From Spirochaeta sp. (GTDB lineage Bacteria > Spirochaetota > Spirochaetia > DSM-2461): a stretch of 16,117 nt of DNA. The DNA lies in the NCBI GenBank assembly GCA_030635565.1, contig DAOVYP010000015.1:1-16117 (forward strand), in the 5' to 3' direction. How positions within the stretch are numbered: the stretch's first letter is position 1; each line of letters opens with the position of its first letter. The notes under the pieces are model-generated. The model saw only the letters and a program-made list of their open reading frames with translations, made no database searches and was not told the DNA's origin. The position numbers and the translations under genes are program-made. This document shows, piece by piece, positions 1 through 6,866 of this stretch.

Positions 1-440
1 AGAACGGCGATCACCTGCGGCGCGGTAGGATCACCGACGTCGATCACATGCAGGTCGCGGGTCGCCTCCGGCGAATCCGTCAGGGCGTAGACGTGATTCC
101 GGTGGAGATCGACATTCCGTATTTGCTCTGCAAATTCCACGGTACTCATCAATTCCGGGTCCGACAGATCGGTGAGGTCGACGAGACTGATCGCTTCGGT
201 ATCCCGGCAGAGTAACAGGTGACCTTGCAGGCGCTGGGGCAAACCATGGCCTATCACGCTCTTGAGGTATGGGTTAGAAGGGTCGGCGAGATCGTAGACG
301 AGACTCTCGTCGCCGAAGATCGAGGTGGCGATCACGGCGGCGTCCCAGGATATCGCCGTGCTGTGGAACTCGTGATCGGGATCGTTGATGGTACCTAAAA
401 ATGCAGGCGCACTGGGATCGGACAGGTCGATGAGCTGGCC
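1..440 (-). CDS. LVIVD-repeat beta-propeller protein, internal fragment (both ends missing)
   Basis: The minus strand is open across the whole interval. It reads as about four spaced copies of a repeat centred on hydrophobic-D-[LV]-x-DP: QLIDLSDPSAPAFLG, LVYDLADPSNP, ISLVDLTDLSDPEL and LHVIDVGDPTAPQ. This is the pattern of the LVIVD repeat, which forms beta-propeller blades in exported or surface proteins. No catalytic residues are known for the family and no function can be assigned. The 3' end runs off the left edge. The 5' end is lost at about 440, where a different coding sequence begins on the opposite strand, and no start codon or ribosome-binding site is visible for it. The right boundary is approximate, because the repeat-like residues could extend up to 10 bases further. 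GATC is far denser here than in the genes that follow. Confidence 0.65.
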
Positions 441-1781
441 TTCACCAGCAAGCGTCACCCGTCGGTCTGCAGTTATCGGACCGCCCTGGATGAGGAGGGG
501 AATATCCTTTCGATGGATGTGAAGGTGGATGTGGATGGCGGTGCCTATGAGAGTTATACGAAGATCGTTCTTTTAAGGGCGGTGTTCCATTCCCTCGGTG
601 TCTACGATATACCGGCGTTCCGGGTCCGCGGCCGGGGTATTGCCACAAACACCGTGCCATCAGGAGCTTTCCGGGGTTTCGGAGCTCCCCAATCCCTCTT
701 CGGCCTGGAGATGCACATGGAAGAGCTGGCCCGGAAAACCGGTGTCGAGGTGTTGGATCTCAAGAAAAAATACTTTCTGAAGAAAGGCGATTCCACCGTT
801 ACCGACGGCACCTTCCGATACGATATCATTCTGGACAAGCTGGTGGCCGAGGCCGAAAAGATGTCCGGTTATTCGGAGAAGCGTGCCAGGTTTGTCAAAG
901 GCGGCGACGTCATGCACGGTATCGGGATGTCCTTTATTCTTCATGGATGCGGTTTTACCGGCGACGGGGAACAGAAAATCATCAAGGGAGAAGTCGCGCT
1001 GGAGAAACATGCCGACGGTACGGTGGAAATTCAATGTGCCGCGGTTGATTTCGGCCAGGGTCCCCTGACGACATTCCGGAAGGTAGTGGCTCAGGTGCTT
1101 GATCTCGATCCCTACGATGTTATTTTCCGATATCCCGATACCGATCGGGTGCCGGATTCAGGCCCGACGGTGGCCAGCCGGACCATGATGGTTGTGGGCT
1201 ATCTGATTCAAAAAGCCGCAGAGGATTTGAAATCCATCTGGAAGGATGGCGAGGAGCAGCGGGTGGATCGGAAATACGAGATGCCTCCGGGGATGAACTG
1301 GGACCAGGATACCCTGGTGGGAGATTCCTACTCTTCCTACGGCTGGGGTGTGAATGTCTGCGAAGTCGAGGTGGACCCCCTCACCTGGGAAACCAGAGTA
1401 ACCGGCGCCTGGGCCGTTTTCGATGTGGGTCGTGCCATTGATCAGAAAATCGTTGACGGCCAGATCCAGGGGGGTATGAACCAGGCCCTGGGCTACGGCG
1501 CCATTGAAAAGCTGGAGGTTGACGAAAATGGTCTGTTCCGGCAGATCACCATGTCGGATTACATGGTCCCCACCAGCCTGGACTTTCCCCGAACCGGTGC
1601 CGCGACGGTGGACAACCCATACCCTTACGGACCCTTCGGGGCCAAGGGCATGGGAGAGATGGTCCATGATGCCGGCCATGCGGCCTTTGCCGCCGCTGTG
1701 GAGCAGGCGGTAAACCGGTCCTGTCCGGAGATTCCGCTGGTTCCCGAGACCCTGATGGATATCATGGAGGATGGACGATGA
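441..1781 (+). CDS. xdhA: Xanthine-dehydrogenase-family molybdenum-binding subunit, 5'-truncated
   Basis: This is the C-terminal part of the molybdopterin-binding subunit of a purine-type molybdenum hydroxylase. Recognisable protein starts at FTSKRHP (441), upstream of the first ATG at 513, and the in-frame stop at 396-398 shows that the usual N-terminal ~300 residues are absent. Visible active-site elements are the LLRAVFH segment, whose Arg (576-578) aligns with bovine XDH Arg880; GAFRGFGAPQ (Arg at 672-674), matching Arg912 and Phe914; and GAKGMGE, whose Glu (1656-1658) matches Glu1261. Together these support a purine substrate. The segment that should carry the Glu802 equivalent lies in the missing part. 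The gene overlaps the [2Fe-2S] subunit by four bases (ATGA). As present, the protein could not hold the cofactor properly. The truncation coincides with the junction at about 440, so it may be an assembly effect. The symbol follows E. coli naming and is by family only. Confidence 0.85.
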   Translation, partial: FTSKRHPSVCSYRTALDEEGNILSMDVKVDVDGGAYESYTKIVLLRAVFHSLGVYDIPAFRVRGRGIATNTVPSGAFRGFGAPQSLFGLEMHMEELARKTGVEVLDLKKKYFLKKGDSTVTDGTFRYDIILDKLVAEAEKMSGYSEKRARFVKGGDVMHGIGMSFILHGCGFTGDGEQKIIKGEVALEKHADGTVEIQCAAVDFGQGPLTTFRKVVAQVLDLDPYDVIFRYPDTDRVPDSGPTVASRTMMVVGYLIQKAAEDLKSIWKDGEEQRVDRKYEMPPGMNWDQDTLVGDSYSSYGWGVNVCEVEVDPLTWETRVTGAWAVFDVGRAIDQKIVDGQIQGGMNQALGYGAIEKLEVDENGLFRQITMSDYMVPTSLDFPRTGAATVDNPYPYGPFGAKGMGEMVHDAGHAAFAAAVEQAVNRSCPEIPLVPETLMDIMEDGR

Positions 1782-2275
1782 GCGCTCTAGGTACGACAGT
1801 CACAGCAATCAGGCTGACCGTCAACGGCCGGCCGCGAGAGGTCAATTTGTCTCACGATATGCGACGCTTACTGGATGTCCTGAGAATCGACCTGGGACTT
1901 ACCGGGACCAAGGAAGGCTGCGGTGAAGGTGAATGCGGCGCCTGTTCGGTGCTTCTGGACGGTAAGCTGGTGAACAGCTGCCTGGTGCCCGCACTGCAGG
2001 CCGACGGTTCGGAGATAATCACACCCGAGGGACTGGCGGAAAGCAAAGCCGGCAAGCTCCTGGCCGAATGTTTTACCGAATGCCACGGTGCCCAGTGCGG
2101 TTTCTGCACCCCCGGGATGATGATGGCGTCCGCGGCCCTGCTCAGGCAGAATCCCGATCCCGACGAGCAGGCGATCCGGGAAGGACTGGCCGGGAATCTC
2201 TGCCGCTGTACCGGCTACGACATGATTATTGATGCCGTACTCATGGCCGCCGGGAAGGGGAGGGACATATGGTGA
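1778..2275 (+). CDS. xdhC: [2Fe-2S] iron-sulfur subunit of molybdenum hydroxylase
   Basis: This small iron-sulfur subunit (165 residues, close to the ~160 usual for the family) passes electrons from the molybdenum centre to FAD. The N-terminal plant-ferredoxin-type domain has cluster ligands C48, C53, C56 and C68, in GCGEGECGAC and then SC. The C-terminal helical domain has C107 and C110 (QCGFCTPG) and C142 and C144 (LCRCTGY). All eight ligands of the two clusters are present, so the protein looks functional. The ATG overlaps the upstream stop as ATGA, with GGAGG (1766-1770) seven bases before it. It overlaps the FAD subunit by seven bases. Gene order is molybdenum, iron-sulfur, FAD, and the three should form one enzyme. 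The symbol follows E. coli usage, where xdhC is the iron-sulfur subunit. Confidence 0.93.
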   Translation: MSALGTTVTAIRLTVNGRPREVNLSHDMRRLLDVLRIDLGLTGTKEGCGEGECGACSVLLDGKLVNSCLVPALQADGSEIITPEGLAESKAGKLLAECFTECHGAQCGFCTPGMMMASAALLRQNPDPDEQAIREGLAGNLCRCTGYDMIIDAVLMAAGKGRDIW

Positions 2276-3219
2276 ATTCTGTGGTAAATCCATTTCGTCC
2301 CGCCACCCTGTCTGAGGCCCTGGAGATACGCAGGAAAACCGGCGCCCTGCCTTTTGCCGGCGGAACCGACCTGATGGTGCGCTACCGGGCAAAGAACGGT
2401 TTGCCTCCGACGATGGAGGGGCCGCTGATGTTCGTCGACAGCTTGAGCGAACTCCGGACTGTACGATTTTCCGGCGTATCACTGGATATCGGAGCGTCGG
2501 TACCCCTGGCTGTGGTTGCCGACGACCCCGGGGAGCGGACGGCTTACGCCGCATCCGGCATCCCGGCGGATGCCGCAGCCCTGGCCGCCATTCCCGAACT
2601 GCTTCGGGCCGCCTCTGCGGATCTGGGGGCCCCGGCTCTGAGGCAGCGGGCCACCATGGCCGGAAACGTCGCCAATGCATCTCCCGCCGGAGATACCGTG
2701 GCGGCTCTCTACGCCCTGGATGCCGCAGTCGTTTTAACCTCTACGGATGGAGAGCGTATTGTTCCGATTAACAAGTTCATCACGGGTCCGGGAAAAACGA
2801 TTCTGAAAGCGGATGAACTCATCACGGCGATCCGCATCCCGGGACCCTTGCCGGTCTGGGGTTACTGGCGTAAAGTCGGTACCCGACGGGCCAACGCCCT
2901 CACCAAGGTATCGGCGGCGTCATCGGTCCGTGTCGAAGCCGGCCGCATTACCGGATTCGCCCTGGCCTTCGGCGCCGTGGGACCCATCGTGGTCCGGTCG
3001 CCCGATGCCGAGGCGTTATTAATCGGAAAATCGGCGGCGGATCTGGAAGGTTCCGGCGCCGCGGAATTGGTCCGGGCGGTCGCCGACGCTGCAGCTCCCG
3101 GGATTACCCCCATAGACGACCAGCGTTCCACAGCCAGATACAGGAAAACCGTGGCGCTGAACCTCATCGGCGAGGTGATTTCATCCCTCGCCTCGCATCT
3201 TAAGGAGAACAACACATGA
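2269..3219 (+). CDS. xdhB: FAD-binding subunit of molybdenum hydroxylase
   Basis: This is the FAD subunit (316 residues) of the three-part xanthine-dehydrogenase-type enzyme. It hands electrons from the iron-sulfur clusters to NAD or another acceptor. The N-terminal FAD-binding motif FAGGTDLM is at residues 29-36. The second flavin motif, TMAGNVANASPAGDT, lies near residue 130, in the place of the family's T-x-GGN-x4-SP-x-GD. The C-terminal part matches the CO-dehydrogenase flavoprotein C-terminal domain. The chosen ATG has a strong GGGGAGGG (2257-2264) five bases upstream; a GTG at 2272 is a weaker alternative. The gene overlaps both neighbours (7 and 4 bases), which points to translational coupling. 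Nothing looks broken. The substrate comes from the molybdenum subunit and cannot be read from this gene. Confidence 0.92.
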   Translation: MVNSVVNPFRPATLSEALEIRRKTGALPFAGGTDLMVRYRAKNGLPPTMEGPLMFVDSLSELRTVRFSGVSLDIGASVPLAVVADDPGERTAYAASGIPADAAALAAIPELLRAASADLGAPALRQRATMAGNVANASPAGDTVAALYALDAAVVLTSTDGERIVPINKFITGPGKTILKADELITAIRIPGPLPVWGYWRKVGTRRANALTKVSAASSVRVEAGRITGFALAFGAVGPIVVRSPDAEALLIGKSAADLEGSGAAELVRAVADAAAPGITPIDDQRSTARYRKTVALNLIGEVISSLASHLKENNT

Positions 3220-4679
3220 TCGACCTGACCAGAAACGAAGCCCAAATCGAAAAGAACGCGAAACTCTGCGCTCAACAGGATATTATTCTGCCCACCTTCG
3301 CCCAGATGGCCGACCCCTCTCTCGTGCCTGAGAAGATAAAGGAAGAGCTGAAGGGTATCGGCCGGGATGAAGTGCATTCCCGCAACCTCTTCCGGGTCAC
3401 CTGGGAAAACGAACCGGTGGAATCCGGCGGTGGTTTCACCGGGATCAATTATCTGGAGATTCCTCCGGAAATCACCGGTGTCCCGGCCCGCATCATCGGC
3501 CTCTCAGGCAAATATTTCCCCACCGGAGCCCATAAGGTGGGAGCGGCCTACAGCTGCCTGGTCTCCACCCTGGTGACCGGCCAGTTTGATCCCGAGAAGA
3601 ACAAGGCGGTTTGGCCCTCCACCGGCAACTACTGCCGCGGCGGGGCTTATATCTCCCGGCTCCTGTCTTGTAAGTCCATCGCCATCCTCCCGGAAGAGAT
3701 GTCCAAAGAACGTTTCGAGTGGCTCAAAAACATGGCCGACGAAACCATCGCCACCCCGGGTTCGGAAAGCAACGTCAAAGAGATATTTGATAAGTGCCAT
3801 GAGCTGAACGCCGAATACGGAGAAGGGGTTTTCATATTCAATCAGTTCGACCAGATGCCCAACACCCTGTGGCACCATGAAGTCACAGGACCCGCATTCG
3901 AAAGGGTATTCAAGGCGGAAGCCGGGGACCGGAGCCGGTTGGCCGGAATCTGTCTCTCATCGGGATCCGGCGGCACCCTGGGTTCGGGAACCTACATCAA
4001 GAAGAATTATCCATGTGCCAAGGTGGCGGTGAGCGAAGCTCTCCAATGTCCCACGCTGCTCAACAACGGTTTCGGTGCCCACCGTATTGAAGGAATAGGC
4101 GACAAGCATGTTCCCTGGGTTCATAATGTGAAGGACACCGACATGGTGGCGGCCATAGACGACGAACATACCATGAGGCTGCTCCGTCTCTTCAACGAGC
4201 CTGTCGGCCGGGACTACCTGGCATCCAGGGGTGTGAAAGACGAAGTGCTGAAACGGCTGGACTGGCTCGGGGTCAGCAGTATCTGCAACATGCTCACCGC
4301 CGTGAAGATGGCCAAGTACTATGAGCTCACAGAGGATGATGTGGTGATGACCGTTTTCACCGATTCCGAGGCCATGTACACTTCCCGGCTGGCCGAGCTC
4401 ACCGCCGAGCGCGGGGCCTATACCCGGGATGATGCTGTCGCCGATTACGAAATGCTCCAACAGCTCGGAATTGACTCCATGCTGGAATTTCGCTACGAGG
4501 ATAAAAAACGCGTCCACAACCTGAAGTACTACACCTGGGTGGAGCAGCAGGGTAAAACCTACGATGAAATCAATGCCCAGTGGTACGACCGGGATTACTG
4601 GGAAAGCGTTTATGCAGCACGGGACGAGCTGGACAGGATGATTGTCGAGTTCAACAATAAGGTGGAATCTTATCGGTGA
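3216..4679 (+). CDS. TrpB-like fold-type II PLP enzyme, unknown reaction
   Basis: This is a 487-residue pyridoxal-phosphate enzyme of the tryptophan-synthase-beta / cysteine-synthase superfamily. TGAHKVG (K107) matches the TrpB Schiff-base motif TGAHKIN, and the phosphate-binding glycine loop is SSGSGGTLGSG (residues 248-258). The ~50 residues after K107 (STGNYCRGGAYISRLL) also fit fold-type II. It is longer than TrpB (about 400) or the E. coli diaminopropionate ammonia-lyase YgeX (398), and an acidic, aromatic-rich C-terminal tail accounts for most of the excess. There is no TrpA partner. It sits between the purine hydroxylase and the amidohydrolase, overlaps xdhB by ATGA, and has AAGGAG (3202-3207) eight bases before its ATG. 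By position it could do the ammonia-lyase job that YgeX does elsewhere, but sequence does not show that it is YgeX. Class certain, reaction unknown. Confidence 0.85.
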   Translation: MIDLTRNEAQIEKNAKLCAQQDIILPTFAQMADPSLVPEKIKEELKGIGRDEVHSRNLFRVTWENEPVESGGGFTGINYLEIPPEITGVPARIIGLSGKYFPTGAHKVGAAYSCLVSTLVTGQFDPEKNKAVWPSTGNYCRGGAYISRLLSCKSIAILPEEMSKERFEWLKNMADETIATPGSESNVKEIFDKCHELNAEYGEGVFIFNQFDQMPNTLWHHEVTGPAFERVFKAEAGDRSRLAGICLSSGSGGTLGSGTYIKKNYPCAKVAVSEALQCPTLLNNGFGAHRIEGIGDKHVPWVHNVKDTDMVAAIDDEHTMRLLRLFNEPVGRDYLASRGVKDEVLKRLDWLGVSSICNMLTAVKMAKYYELTEDDVVMTVFTDSEAMYTSRLAELTAERGAYTRDDAVADYEMLQQLGIDSMLEFRYEDKKRVHNLKYYTWVEQQGKTYDEINAQWYDRDYWESVYAARDELDRMIVEFNNKVESYR

Positions 4680-4695
4680 ATTGGGGGAGTACAAC

Positions 4696-6063
4696 ATGAT
4701 CCATATCAAAAACGCATTGGCCGTGATGACCAGCGCCGAAGGAGAACTGCTCCGGGATTGCGATGTTCTCATCAAGGGTACGCAGATAATCGAAGTCGGG
4801 AAGAACCTGAAGCCCCCTGCCGGATCGGAGACGGAACTTATCGATGCGGCCGGGATGGTGGTAACCCCCGGACTTGTCAACACCCACCACCACTTCTACC
4901 AGACCTTCACCAGGAATCTTCCTGTGGCTCAGGATGCCGAGCTTTTCGACTGGCTTGTTTATCTCTACGACATCTGGAAGCACATGGATGCCGATACCGT
5001 CTGGTGGTCCACGGCCCTGGCGACGGCGGAACTGTTGAAGACCGGCTGCACGACTTCGACGGATCATCATTATCTCTACCCTGAGGGTATCGGGGCGGAT
5101 ATCATGGCTCTGCAGTTCGACGCGGCTTCCAGTACCGGAATACGATTCAGCCCTACCCGGGGTTCGATGAGTCGTTCCAAAAAGGACGGCGGTCTGCCCC
5201 CGGACTCCACGGTACAGGACGAGGCCACAATCCTTGCCGACTCCGAGAGAGTCATCAGGGAATTCCATGATTCCGATCCATGGGCGATGAGGAAAGTCGT
5301 GCTGGCGCCCTGCAGCCCCTTCTCGGTGTCCGAAGCATTGATGAAACAGTCGGCGGCTCTGGCCCGGCAGTACGGCGTACGTATTCACACCCATCTGGCG
5401 GAAACCAAAGATGAGAACGATTACTGTGTCGAGATGTACAAGAGACGTCCCCTGAAGTTGATGGAGGACTGTGATTTTGTTGGCGAGGACGTCTGGTTTG
5501 CTCATGGTATATTCTTCAATGATGAAGAGCTTGACCTCCTGGCGGCCACCGGGACTCAAGTGGCCCACTGTCCAAGTTCCAACATGCGCCTCGGTTCAGG
5601 CATCTGCCGGGTGAGGGAGATGATCGATCAGGGCATCAACGTCGCTATTGGGGTGGACGGTTCGGCTTCCAACGATACTTCCGACATGCTCGGAGAGGTA
5701 CGGCAGGCCCTGCTACTGCAGCGGGTTGCCAAAGGAGCCAGGGCCCTGAGCGCCGGAGAAGCCTGGAAAATGGCCACCGAGAACGGATCGAAGCTCCTGG
5801 GTTTTGAGAAAATCGGGCGGGTTGAAGCCGGATGGGCTGCCGACCTGGCCCTTTTCGATGTGAATGACATTCCTTATGTCGGGTCTTTAAGCGATCCGGC
5901 GGCGGCTCTTATCTTTTCGGGTTACGACCACAAGACCGCCTACACCATCGTGAACGGCCGGGTTGTCGTTGAGAACGGACAGCTGCTGGGCATCGAGGAA
6001 GAAGAGTTGGTGGTCAGGGCCACCGATGCGGTGAACGGCTTGTACGGGAGGGCCGGAATATGA
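4696..6063 (+). CDS. 8-oxoguanine-deaminase-like metal-dependent amidohydrolase
   Basis: This 455-residue enzyme of the cytosine-deaminase-like amidohydrolase family should hydrolytically remove an amino group from a purine-like ring. Metal and catalytic residues are all visible: H64 and H66 (NTHHHFYQT), H231, H233 and E236 (HTHLAET), H270 (FAHG) and D321 (GVDGSASND). Whole-length resemblance to 8-oxoguanine deaminases is strong, including LFDWLVYLY, DHHYLYPEG, RGSMS, LAPCSPFSV and HCPSSNMRL; these release urate from 8-oxoguanine. Hydroxyatrazine aminohydrolase and SsnA are related alternatives. Start at 4696 is preferred because GGGGGAG (4683-4689) lies six bases upstream and MIHIKN is the normal family start; an in-frame ATG at 4642 would add 18 unlikely residues inside the previous gene. 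It follows the PLP gene by 16 bases and overlaps ygfM by ATGA. Confidence 0.85.
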   Translation: MIHIKNALAVMTSAEGELLRDCDVLIKGTQIIEVGKNLKPPAGSETELIDAAGMVVTPGLVNTHHHFYQTFTRNLPVAQDAELFDWLVYLYDIWKHMDADTVWWSTALATAELLKTGCTTSTDHHYLYPEGIGADIMALQFDAASSTGIRFSPTRGSMSRSKKDGGLPPDSTVQDEATILADSERVIREFHDSDPWAMRKVVLAPCSPFSVSEALMKQSAALARQYGVRIHTHLAETKDENDYCVEMYKRRPLKLMEDCDFVGEDVWFAHGIFFNDEELDLLAATGTQVAHCPSSNMRLGSGICRVREMIDQGINVAIGVDGSASNDTSDMLGEVRQALLLQRVAKGARALSAGEAWKMATENGSKLLGFEKIGRVEAGWAADLALFDVNDIPYVGSLSDPAAALIFSGYDHKTAYTIVNGRVVVENGQLLGIEEEELVVRATDAVNGLYGRAGI

Positions 6064-6866
6064 CGAAAATTTACTATCGGCCCGCAGAACTGCGGGAAGC
6101 ATCGGCACTCAAGGCCGAGAACTCCGAAGCGGTGTATCTGGCCGGCGGAACCCAGGTGAACAGAGCCCCCCTGGACCGTAAGGTTCCGGAAATGGTTATC
6201 GACATCAGGGATGTGGTACCCGCCGGAATCGTCAAGGAGGGAACAGATATGGTTATCGGCGCCATGGCGACCCTTCAGGAACTCGCGGACAGTGAAGATG
6301 TTCCCGAAGCCTTGAGGAAAGCCGCCGGATTCATACCCACCAGGAGTGTCCGGAACCAGGCCACAGTCGGCGGGAACATCGGAGCCGGCCGTGCGGACTC
6401 CTATATCATTCCGGTTCTCATCGCCCTTTCGGCGGAAGCCCGGACGGCGGAAGGGAATATTCAGGTTGAAGATTATATCAGGGACGATCATGACGAGCTC
6501 ATTCTCGACGTTCATGTCCCGGTTCCCGTGGGCGCCTGCATTGTTGTGAAGGAATCCCGCTCTCATGTGGCCCTGCCGGTAGTGAGCGCTGCTGTATCCC
6601 TGACGGTGGATGAAGGTCTGCCGAATTACGGACTTTCCGGTGCCTGCATCGCCGTCGGCTGCGTGGCCGAAAAAACCATCCGCCTCACCGAGGTGGAACA
6701 AGCGGTTGTTTCAGGTAATCTCAAAACCCGGGAAGACGTCGAAGCCGCCGTTCGAGACGCCATCAGCCCAATCGCCGATATTCTCGGTTCCGTCGAATAT
6801 AAAACTCATGTTAACGGTGTCATCATCGCCGATGCCGTTATCCGCTGTCTGGAGGCCCTGACATGA
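6060..6866 (+). CDS. ygfM: YgfM-like FAD-binding subunit
   Basis: This 268-residue FAD-binding protein of the xanthine dehydrogenase family is close in length and sequence to E. coli YgfM. It carries the first flavin motif LAGGTQVN (about residues 27-34) and the second, VRNQATVGGNIGA (about 97-109), followed by the C-terminal region with AISPIADILGSVEYKTHVNG. It is shorter than the FAD subunit at 2269-3219 and clearly a different branch, so the window has two distinct flavin subunits. It overlaps the amidohydrolase and xdhD genes by four bases each, the same adjacency as ygfM-xdhD in E. coli. It is therefore the probable electron-transfer partner of XdhD. Because XdhD lacks iron-sulfur ligands, how electrons reach this flavin is unclear. 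Confidence 0.88.
   Translation: MTKIYYRPAELREASALKAENSEAVYLAGGTQVNRAPLDRKVPEMVIDIRDVVPAGIVKEGTDMVIGAMATLQELADSEDVPEALRKAAGFIPTRSVRNQATVGGNIGAGRADSYIIPVLIALSAEARTAEGNIQVEDYIRDDHDELILDVHVPVPVGACIVVKESRSHVALPVVSAAVSLTVDEGLPNYGLSGACIAVGCVAEKTIRLTEVEQAVVSGNLKTREDVEAAVRDAISPIADILGSVEYKTHVNGVIIADAVIRCLEALT

Noticed and set aside
513..1781. Treating ATG 513 as the true start of a complete 422-residue protein
   Set aside because: Clear family similarity continues upstream to 441 in the same frame, and this family needs about 300 more N-terminal residues, so 513 is only an internal methionine.
3216..4679. Calling the PLP enzyme trpB or ygeX
   Set aside because: It shares the TrpB lysine motif, but it is too long, there is no trpA, and it does not match the E. 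coli YgeX sequence that I can recall. Only the superfamily is supported.
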